A stretch of 6,788 nucleotides of DNA. Source: Alphaproteobacteria bacterium. Its GTDB lineage: Bacteria; Pseudomonadota; Alphaproteobacteria; Sphingomonadales; Sphingomonadaceae. Position numbers and translations under genes: made by a program. The DNA lies in the NCBI GenBank assembly GCA_018828205.1, contig JAHJWA010000302.1, forward strand, positions 1-6,788, given 5' to 3'. The notes under the pieces are model-generated. The model saw nothing but the letters and a program-made list of their open reading frames with translations. It was not told where the DNA came from and ran no database searches. Positions 1 through 5,418 of the stretch are shown in pieces; the first letter of the stretch is position 1, and each line of letters begins with the position of its first letter.

Positions 1-1076
1 CGGCGTTCCTTTCGGATACTCTGGTCGGTGCCTTCGTCTTCGGCCTCGCGGTCGGCACCAGGCCCGAGCCCGGGCCATCGGTGGTGGCCAGCATGACAGG
101 GCCGGACATTCCGCCCGGATGGTCGTTCAACCCCTCCGACTGGACCCAGCGACTGCCGGTTATTCTCTTGGCGCTGGTGGGCCTGCTGGTGGCGCGTTAT
201 CTCACTGCCTACCAGCTCGGACATATAGACAGCGTCTGGGATCCCTTCTTCGCCGGCCTCCCGGACGATCCCAGCAAGAACGGCACCGAGGCGGTTATTA
301 CATCCTCGGTGTCAGAGGCCTTTCCCATCCCCGACGCAGCGCTCGGCGGCTACACCTATGCGTTGGAGATCGTCACCGGTATCGTCGGCTCGCGGGCGCG
401 CTGGCGGACCATGCCCTGGTTGGTGTTCCTCTTCGGCCTCATGATCGTGCCGCTGGGCGTGGTTTCGATTCTGTTCGTGATTATCCAGCCGATCGTCATC
501 GGCACCTGGGCGACGTTGACGCTGGTGGGCGCGGCGGCGATGCTCATCCAGATCCCCTACGCCATCGACGAATTGCTCGCGACGCTGCAATTCGTCCGCC
601 GCCGTGCCGAAGCCGGCCAAAGCTGGCTTCGCGTGTTCCTATTTGGCGACACCGATGAGGGCGAGCGCGGCAAGCGTGAGGACGAGTTCGACAGGGGGCC
701 CGGGGCAATCCTTGCAGGGATGTGGGCCGGCGGGGTCAATCTGCCGTGGAATTTGGTAATCGTCGGGTTCGTGGCTCTGTCGCTGGTGTTTACCCGCGTG
801 ACGTTCGGCGCGGAAGGAGGAATGGCCGATGCGGATCACGTCATCGGTCTTCTCGCGCTCACGGTGATTTCGCTGGCAGCGGCAGAAATGGCCCGAGCGG
901 CGCGCTATTTGCTTGTGCCACTGGGCGGCGCCTTGTTCGTGACACCCTTCCTCTTCGATGCGGGCAGCGCGCATACGATTGCCAGCATCCTTGCAGGCGC
1001 CGCGTTCATCGCGCTCAGCTTGCGGCGCGGGGAGATTACCCAACGCTATGGCGGTTGGAACCGTTTCATCATTTGA
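1..1076 (+). CDS. VKOR-like / SPW-repeat membrane protein, 5' end outside window
   Basis: The frame is open from the left edge (first full codon at 3) to TGA at 1074-1076, giving 357 visible residues. Numbering from that codon, residues 1-24 look like the end of an N-terminal membrane module. Then come a PPGWSFNPSDW-type stretch and hydrophobic segments near 53-72, 138-163 and 165-183, resembling the vitamin K epoxide reductase (VKOR) family; DSVWDPFF, GSRARWR and FGDTDEG are stretches I recall from that group. Four more hydrophobic segments (about 248-264, 278-298, 303-318, 324-340) with VNLPWN and the ending GGWNRF fit a SPW-repeat domain. VKOR proteins normally use a membrane Cys-X-X-Cys pair to exchange disulfides. 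Here the matching site reads WATLTL (507-524), and the visible protein has no cysteine, so redox activity is unlikely. GTG at 81 and ATG at 93 could be read as starts, but conserved sequence continues upstream, so I treat the gene as truncated. Family call good; function unknown. Confidence 0.85.
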   Translation, partial: AFLSDTLVGAFVFGLAVGTRPEPGPSVVASMTGPDIPPGWSFNPSDWTQRLPVILLALVGLLVARYLTAYQLGHIDSVWDPFFAGLPDDPSKNGTEAVITSSVSEAFPIPDAALGGYTYALEIVTGIVGSRARWRTMPWLVFLFGLMIVPLGVVSILFVIIQPIVIGTWATLTLVGAAAMLIQIPYAIDELLATLQFVRRRAEAGQSWLRVFLFGDTDEGERGKREDEFDRGPGAILAGMWAGGVNLPWNLVIVGFVALSLVFTRVTFGAEGGMADADHVIGLLALTVISLAAAEMARAARYLLVPLGGALFVTPFLFDAGSAHTIASILAGAAFIALSLRRGEITQRYGGWNRFII

Positions 1077-1158
1077 GGAATTCTCGGCCCCGCTCCGGAT
1101 GTTCTGCTTTGGTCGGATGAGGGCGTTCGCTACCGATTTTGACGCGTGAAATTACTCC

Positions 1159-1201
1159 CGATTGCAGGGCCGTCGGCCTTGCCTCGGCCAAAGAGCAATC
1201 G
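1159..1201. repeat. Nested three-tier hairpin after the VKOR-like gene
   Basis: Three stems nest inside one another: CGATTGC (1159-1165) with GCAATCG (1195-1201), GGCCG (1168-1172) with CGGCC (1185-1189), and GGC (1175-1177) with GCC (1181-1183). That is 15 base pairs in 43 bases. No T-tract follows, so it is not a classical Rho-independent terminator. It lies 83 bases after the VKOR-like stop and just upstream of the candidate SDR promoter. It may therefore be a 3'-end structure of the upstream transcript, or a protein-binding site. The pairing is seen directly; the role is not known. Confidence 0.5.
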
Positions 1202-1213
1202 CGAAACCGTTTC

Positions 1214-1239
1214 GGAACCTTACTCCACCGTGGCCCGTA
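1214..1239 (+). promoter_or_regulatory. Candidate EcfG-type (general stress) promoter for the SDR gene
   Basis: GGAAC at 1214-1218 is followed after 17 bases by CGTA at 1236-1239. The consensus I recall for alphaproteobacterial EcfG sigma factors is GGAAC, 16-17 bases, CGTT, so this differs at one base. A start a few bases after 1239 would leave a leader of about 30 bases before the ATG at 1276. This is the best of the four GGAAC elements in the window. It is a motif match only. Confidence 0.4.
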
Positions 1240-1275
1240 AAGCTTGTGACCCCCACTGATTTGGAAAGGGCGAAT

Positions 1276-2295
1276 ATGACAAATCATTTGAAATTAAAGC
1301 CGCTTGACCAGCAGGTTATTGTGGTCACCGGAGCAACCTCGGGACATGGCCTTTGTACCGCGCAGATGGCTGCGCATGAAGGGGCCCGGGTCATGCTCGC
1401 CGCGCGTGACGAAGATGCCCTAAAGCGGGTCTGCGCCGAGATTCGCGCCGAGGGCGGAACCGCAGAGTATGTGGTCACGGACGTAAGCAAGGAGACAGAC
1501 GTACAGTACCTCGCCGACCAGACGATCGATCGCTTCGGCGGTTTTGACAGCTGGATAAACAACGCCGGGATCGGCGTTTACGCCGAGGTTATGGATCTCG
1601 AGATGGAAGATCATCGCAAGGTCTTCGAGACCAACTATTGGGGCGTTGTCTATGGTTCGACAATTGCCGCTCGTCAGCTCAAGAGCGTATCCGGCGGAGG
1701 TGCGCTGATCAATGTCGGCTCGATCAACTCTGACCTGCCCGGCCCGATCCTGGCTTCCTACAACGCATCGAAACATGCCGTGAAAGGGTTCACCGATTCA
1801 TTTCGGATCGAGCTGCAGATGAACGACGAGCCGGTTTCCGTCACCTTGATCCAGCCCAGCGCGATCGGCACACCTTTCCCCCAGCATGCGCGCAACACCA
1901 CGGGATATAGGGCACGGCTGCCGAAGCCCATTTACGCTCCAGAGGTGGTGGCGCGGGCCATACTCGACGCAGCCCAGCATCCGCGCCGCAATGTCGTTGT
2001 TGGGGGCGCCGGGAAATTTCAGATTTTTGGCTCGAACGCATTTCCCCGCCTGTTCGACAAGATCGCCGCCACAATGGCTGACAAGCTGATCGACAGGGAA
2101 AAGCCGATCGCCGAACAAGAGGGCAATCTCTATGCACCGCAAGGCAAGGATGGCGATGTCGAGGGACGTCAGCGCGGCAGGCATTTCAGCCTTGCCACGG
2201 CTGCCGGTCGCCATGGCTGGGCAACCTTCGGAACCCTGGCGGCACTAAGTGCTGCAGGTATCTGGGCGCTTATGGGCAGCAGGTCGAGAGCCTAG
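1276..2295 (+). CDS. SDR-family NAD(P)-dependent oxidoreductase with C-terminal membrane anchor
   Basis: This encodes a 339-residue classical-type short-chain dehydrogenase/reductase, which would oxidise an alcohol or reduce a carbonyl using NAD(P)(H). Visible features are a Rossmann cofactor motif TGATSGHG (18-25), NNAG (95-98), the structural Asn in ETN (120), catalytic Ser149, and the Tyr162/Lys166 pair in YNASK. The second glycine-loop residue is usually Ile or Leu (GIG); here it is His24. The protein is longer than the usual 250 residues. The extra C-terminal part holds a LYAP stretch and ends in a hydrophobic segment at about 315-334 followed by SRSRA, suggesting a tail anchor with a short basic end. 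ATG at 1276 is chosen because GGAAAGG (1263-1269) precedes it at ribosome-site distance and the SDR fold begins soon after; the frame is open back to 1162, but that part has no SDR features. The gene probably has its own promoter (GGAAC at 1214). Substrate not predictable. Family call very secure. Confidence 0.95.
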   Translation: MTNHLKLKPLDQQVIVVTGATSGHGLCTAQMAAHEGARVMLAARDEDALKRVCAEIRAEGGTAEYVVTDVSKETDVQYLADQTIDRFGGFDSWINNAGIGVYAEVMDLEMEDHRKVFETNYWGVVYGSTIAARQLKSVSGGGALINVGSINSDLPGPILASYNASKHAVKGFTDSFRIELQMNDEPVSVTLIQPSAIGTPFPQHARNTTGYRARLPKPIYAPEVVARAILDAAQHPRRNVVVGGAGKFQIFGSNAFPRLFDKIAATMADKLIDREKPIAEQEGNLYAPQGKDGDVEGRQRGRHFSLATAAGRHGWATFGTLAALSAAGIWALMGSRSRA

Positions 2296-2334
2296 ACCTC
2301 CGAGCGATACGGAAGAAGAAACACGATCCGAGAA

Positions 2335-2380
2335 TGCTCGACTGCGGTTTCGCCGCCTCCGGCAAGAGCCAGGTCGAGCA
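2335..2380. repeat. Three-armed inverted repeat between convergent genes
   Basis: TGCTCGAC (2335-2342) pairs perfectly with GTCGAGCA (2373-2380). Inside, GCGG (2344-2347) pairs with CCGC (2353-2356), and GGC (2361-2363) with GCC (2368-2370). The whole can fold as a three-way junction on either strand. It sits in the 107-base gap between the stops of the SDR gene and the convergent fusion gene, where a two-way transcription end is expected. No T-tract follows on either strand, so intrinsic termination is not shown. Confidence 0.4.
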
Positions 2381-2402
2381 GGAGCGGCTGTCTGGGCTGT
2401 GA

Positions 2403-4373
2403 TCAAACGCCGAACGGGTAGGTCTCCGCGGTGCCTTCGGGTGGTTCGTCTTCGCTCAGCGGTTCGAGCGCCCGGGTCTCGTCGAACCAGCAATAGGCGT
2501 CAAACTGCCGCGGAAGCACCGCTTCGCTGTAATGGCTCCAGCGCTCGGTTTCAGGACGATAGATAACACCTATGAACCGTTCGAGCCTTGGCTCGGACAA
2601 CCGCGAAGCCAGCGCCTGGTCGTCGGCAAGATCGAGCAGGAAGCGCTCAACGCCGCTATCGTGGCACAACCGTTCGTAACTGTCCCGGCGCGAGGCATTC
2701 ACGGATTTGGTTTCGCGCTCGCCGTTCCAGTCCTTCGCGGCGCTGACCTTGCCGGTGTGAGTGCCGAAACCGATGAGCGCAACATCCTCGCCCCATCGCT
2801 CGCGCGCCAACTGCCCGATGTTGTGTTCTCCGCGGACGGAGTCCATCTCGGTAGCTCGAGCGTCGCCGACATGGCTGTTGTGCGCCCAGACCACGGCCTT
2901 TGCACTCTCGCCTTCCTTTTCGAGCAGGTGCTCGAGCGTATCCGCCATATGGCTGTCGCGCAGGTTCCAGCTTTCGGCGCCGCCGTAATACATGATTCGG
3001 TAGTAGCGTTCGGCCGAGGCGACGAGGCGCGCGTTCATCGCCCCGGAAAACGACGCTCCGTCGGACTCCATAGCCTTCTCCAGAAGCTCCCCGCATTGCG
3101 CCACAACCGCCTCTTCACATTCGGCGTAGCCCTTTTGCAACGAAGCACGCCCGTAGGTGGCCGGATCTGCCTGCCATGGGGTGAGGCAGCCATAGCGTTC
3201 GCGCGCCGTTGCAGCCGCCTGCGGATCATGCTCGTCGAGATAGGCGAGAACCGCGTCGATCGCCCCATACATATTGTAAATGTCCAACCCGTAAAAGCCG
3301 GCACGCTCCTCGCTCGGCCGCTCGGCATTGATGCTGCGCAGGTCGCGGAGAAATTGCGGCATGACGGTATTGCGCCACATCCATGTCGGAAAACGCGTGA
3401 ACGGCGGCGCTGCACCCTCGCGCGGCTTTTCCCCGCGAATGAAGCGATCGTAGGCCGCTGCATCCGGCCAATCGCCTTCCACGGCGACGATGCTGAAGCC
3501 ATGATTCTTAACCAAGCGCCGGGTTATCGCCGATCGCGCGGCATAGAATTCATGGGTGCCGTGGCTGCATTCCCCCAGCATGACCACCCGCTTGTCGGCG
3601 TATCTGTCGAAGGCCGAGGCAAAGCCGGGATCGGAAATTTCCGGTAGCGGGGTGCAGGCTTGCGCTATGGCCTGCGGCAGCGGGCTGTCCCGCAGGTCGC
3701 GATGGTCGCAAGCCGCCCTCGTTCCCTCCTCCGCGACCACCCCTTCGAGCAGGGGTACGAACCGGACCGGCGTTATGTCGCGGCGGCTCCAGCTTTCCTC
3801 GCCCGTCCGGACGACGGACTGCAACTGCTGGACGTCCTCTCCGCCCACCGGAATGACCAGCGATCCGCCAATCTTGAGTTGCCGTTCGAGCGCCTCGGGG
3901 ATCGTCTCGATCCGGGCGGCGACCAGAATGGCGTCGAACGGCACCTCCTGGGGCAAGCCCTTCATCCCGTCTCCGGGCATGATCGAGCAATTGTCGTAGC
4001 CGAGGCCGTCGACCCGCTCGCACGCCTTCCGGGCCAGGACTTCATGACGTTCGATCGCAAAGACGCGATCGGCGATGCGCGACAGCACGGCAGCGGCGTA
4101 ACCCGATCCCGCGCCCACTTCCAGAACCCGGTCGCCGCGTTTGACATCGGCTGCATCGATCATGCTGGCCACGATGAAGGGCTGGCTGATGGTCTGACCC
4201 GCGCCGATCGGCAAGGGGCCATCCTCATAGGCGAACTCTTCCATGCCCGGCTCGACGAAGATCTCGCGCGGGACCTCCCGGAAGGCAGCGAGAATGGTCT
4301 CATCGGCAATGCCCCGGGCGGCGATCTGCCGCTCGACCATCGTGTTGCGATGGCGTTTTGGATCTGTGCTCAT
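2403..4373 (-). CDS. Protein-L-isoaspartate O-methyltransferase fused to an erythromycin-esterase-like domain
   Basis: This 656-residue protein has two domains. Residues 1-211 are a full protein-L-isoaspartate O-methyltransferase (PCMT), which uses S-adenosylmethionine to methylate damaged aspartyl residues and start their repair. It shows GQTISQPFIVASM (59-71), the SAM loop VLEVGAGSGY (83-92), LKIGGSLVIPVG (166-177) and the usual family ending RFVPLLEG (204-211). Residues from about 232 to 632 match the erythromycin esterase family: GECSHGTHEF (267-276), VEGDWPD (298-304), FPTWMWRN (328-335) and AHNSHVGD (497-504). Glu268/His271 and His498/His501 have the spacing of the active-site residues I recall for EreB, so the hydrolase centre looks intact. 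ATG at 4371-4373 is preferred: GAGGG lies 11 bases upstream and the methyltransferase begins at once; a TTG at 4418 adds 15 residues without family signal. The esterase domain's substrate is unknown; macrolide resistance should not be assumed. Confidence 0.93.
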   Translation of the reverse strand: MSTDPKRHRNTMVERQIAARGIADETILAAFREVPREIFVEPGMEEFAYEDGPLPIGAGQTISQPFIVASMIDAADVKRGDRVLEVGAGSGYAAAVLSRIADRVFAIERHEVLARKACERVDGLGYDNCSIMPGDGMKGLPQEVPFDAILVAARIETIPEALERQLKIGGSLVIPVGGEDVQQLQSVVRTGEESWSRRDITPVRFVPLLEGVVAEEGTRAACDHRDLRDSPLPQAIAQACTPLPEISDPGFASAFDRYADKRVVMLGECSHGTHEFYAARSAITRRLVKNHGFSIVAVEGDWPDAAAYDRFIRGEKPREGAAPPFTRFPTWMWRNTVMPQFLRDLRSINAERPSEERAGFYGLDIYNMYGAIDAVLAYLDEHDPQAAATARERYGCLTPWQADPATYGRASLQKGYAECEEAVVAQCGELLEKAMESDGASFSGAMNARLVASAERYYRIMYYGGAESWNLRDSHMADTLEHLLEKEGESAKAVVWAHNSHVGDARATEMDSVRGEHNIGQLARERWGEDVALIGFGTHTGKVSAAKDWNGERETKSVNASRRDSYERLCHDSGVERFLLDLADDQALASRLSEPRLERFIGVIYRPETERWSHYSEAVLPRQFDAYCWFDETRALEPLSEDEPPEGTAETYPFGV

Positions 4374-4401
4374 CGTTCGAAATTCCCTCTCGGGATCAAC
4401 C

Positions 4402-4426
4402 AAGCGGACCGCCAGCAAGCGGTTCC
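4402..4426 (-). promoter_or_regulatory. GGAAC element upstream of the methyltransferase-esterase gene
   Basis: Read on the minus strand, GGAAC lies at 4426-4422, about 50 bases before the ATG at 4373. At 16 bases downstream the sequence is GCTT instead of the expected CGTT, so only the -35 half fits an EcfG promoter. A GAACCG direct repeat with a 12-base period (4420-4425 and 4432-4437 on the plus strand, as CGGTTC) overlaps it. Weak candidate. Confidence 0.2.
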
Positions 4427-4627
4427 ATCACCGGTTCTACCGCGGTCCAGCCTAAGGCCTAAGACGACACGAGATTGTCCATGCCGGGCCCGATCGAGAG
4501 GGTGATCATGCCCCGAGGGTCGATCGAGACCCCGGCTGCCCGGATCCTTTCCGGAGGGGAAGGCGGAAGATATCGCCCAAATTCAAAGGTCGTCACCAGC
4601 GTCGGTGCGAGCCAGCCGAAAGTTCGA

Positions 4628-4891
4628 TTATTCTGTCGCTGGCTCTGCCGGTATGCTCTCACTCGCGTCCGTCTCGGCCGTCTCGTCGGGAACGGGCGTC
4701 ATTGGCGTCTCCGGCAATTCCGGATCTGGGGCGCCCGGGCTCGGCGTGGCTACGATCAATTCGCCTTCGCCGACATCGGTCGCATCGGGCTCATACGTGG
4801 GTTCGTTCTCGCCACAAGCAGCAAGCGCCAGAGCGAAGACTAACGAAAGAGCGGCTCCGCCCTGAATTGAGAGATTGCTCCGTTTTGTCAT
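4628..4891 (-). CDS. Small acidic, proline-rich lipoprotein
   Basis: This encodes an 87-residue protein with a clear lipoprotein signal. The N-terminus is basic (MTKRSN), a hydrophobic stretch runs over about 12-24, and the lipobox LAAC ends at Cys26, the predicted lipid-modified residue. The mature part of about 60 residues is rich in Pro, Glu, Asp, Thr and Ala, nearly lacks basic residues, and is probably disordered; no known domain is visible. The ATG at 4889-4891 has a good ribosome site, AAAGGAAA at 4897-4904, with AGGA 7 bases away. The gene ends in TAA at 4628-4630, 254 bases before the start of the methyltransferase-esterase gene on the same strand; no T-tract terminator is evident between them. 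Such short lipoproteins are common orphan genes in alphaproteobacteria. Location in the envelope is well supported; function unknown. Confidence 0.85.
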   Translation of the reverse strand: MTKRSNLSIQGGAALSLVFALALAACGENEPTYEPDATDVGEGELIVATPSPGAPDPELPETPMTPVPDETAETDASESIPAEPATE

Positions 4892-4970
4892 TCGAATTTC
4901 CTTTCATTTGGCCGCATGCCGCATGACCACGGCATCACCCACGATCTCACAGCCTCGGGTCACTTTGGCT

Positions 4971-4995
4971 TACCGAAGAGATCACACTTCGTTCC
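4971..4995 (-). promoter_or_regulatory. GGAAC element upstream of the lipoprotein gene
   Basis: GGAAC reads on the minus strand at 4995-4991, followed 16 bases later by GGTA (4974-4971), two mismatches from the CGTT expected for an EcfG -10 element. It would give a leader of roughly 70 bases containing the ATGCCG/CGGCAT inverted repeat. Weak on its own. Confidence 0.2.
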
Positions 4996-5148
4996 TACCT
5001 TCCTAACGCAGGCTAGCGAACATGATCTGTGGTTCTGGCACCGTCACCCTTCAATTCAGGAGGCAACAAGGGCACGTCATACCCATTCCATAAACCTCAC
5101 GGCAGCGATGGTCGGCTCCCCACGAAAGAGAGCTCCAAGCCTCGGCCC

Positions 5149-5200
5149 CGCAGCTGCGCTCAGCAGGACCCTGAATATCGCTGCAGCGGGAAAACCGGTT
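5149..5200. repeat. Cluster of three perfect palindromes
   Basis: CGCAGCTGCG (5149-5158) and CGCTGCAGCG (5179-5188) are perfect 10-base palindromes with centres exactly 30 bases apart. The perfect 8-base palindrome AACCGGTT (5193-5200) follows. They lie in non-coding DNA about 220-270 bases upstream of the dehydrogenase start. A role as binding sites for a dimeric regulator is inference; chance is possible. Confidence 0.35.
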
Positions 5201-5362
5201 GATCCGCAGGAGCCGCCCGGGCGTGTTCAACAAGATCTTCGCCGCTGGTTGCAAGCGGGCCAGCGGATGACCGATGACGCGCATGCAAGTCTCATCGCGA
5301 GTTCGAATCGCCACAACGCAGCCATCAATAACACTCATCAAGAAATCAAAAAAATATCGAAG

Positions 5363-5387
5363 GGAACGGAGTGTCTCAGCCATCCTT
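5363..5387 (+). promoter_or_regulatory. GGAAC element upstream of the zinc dehydrogenase gene
   Basis: GGAAC at 5363-5367 is followed by CCTT at 5384-5387 after 16 bases, one mismatch from the CGTT of EcfG-type promoters but at the important G. It ends about 30 bases before the GTG start, a suitable distance. It is embedded just after an A-rich run. Weak to moderate candidate. Confidence 0.25.
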
Positions 5388-5404
5388 TATCGAGGAGTGC
5401 AGAT

Positions 5405-5411
5405 AGAGGAG
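5405..5411 (+). promoter_or_regulatory. Ribosome binding site supporting the GTG start of the dehydrogenase
   Basis: AGAGGAG ends 7 bases before GTG at 5419. No ATG in this frame lies near the beginning of the conserved protein, so this strong Shine-Dalgarno sequence decides the start. Confidence 0.75.
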
Positions 5412-5418
5412 ACGCAGA

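Larger units (their letters stand above)
4892..5418. other. Divergent intergenic region, no convincing gene
   Basis: The 527 bases between the lipoprotein and dehydrogenase starts hold open frames on both strands: 168 codons plus, running into the dehydrogenase start, and 110 codons minus at 5051-5383. Neither shows a recognisable domain, a good ribosome site or steady third-position GC bias. What is visible is regulatory-looking: an inverted repeat ATGCCG (4916-4921) / CGGCAT (4930-4935) in the lipoprotein leader, GGAAC elements near both genes, three palindromes at 5149-5200, and an A-rich run at 5345-5356 before the dehydrogenase. Confidence 0.6.

Noticed and set aside
81..92. GTG at 81 (and ATG at 93) as the start of the VKOR-like gene
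   Set aside because: The frame stays open to the window edge and the upstream residues (LSDTLVGAFVFGLAVG) look like the conserved end of an N-terminal membrane module of the same protein family.
1162..1275. Upstream start for the SDR gene giving 38 extra residues
   Set aside because: These residues show no family similarity, cover the nested hairpin and candidate promoter, and lack a better ribosome site than the ATG at 1276.
2532..3647. Long plus-strand open frame of 371 codons opposite the fusion gene, and another at 3660-4505
   Set aside because: They are antisense shadows caused by GC-rich codon bias; their translations show no domain, while the minus-strand frame has unbroken family motifs.
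4374..4418. TTG start at 4418 for the fusion protein
   Set aside because: The ATG at 4373 has a purine-rich ribosome site and fits the normal beginning of the methyltransferase; the extension would run through the candidate promoter.
4459..4662. Minus-strand open frame of 67 codons downstream of the lipoprotein
   Set aside because: Its start lies inside the lipoprotein gene in another frame and no family is recognised; its later half has fairly coding-like codons but no good start site.
5297..5311. tRNA T-loop-like GTTCGAATC, suggesting a tRNA remnant or attachment site
   Set aside because: The flanking bases do not form a five-pair T stem and no anticodon arm is nearby; it is better seen as a small imperfect palindrome.
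5051..5383. Minus-strand open frame of 110 codons in the divergent spacer
   Set aside because: Third-position GC is low in its first part, unlike neighbouring genes; no domain is seen and no clear ribosome site. It cannot be fully excluded as an orphan gene.
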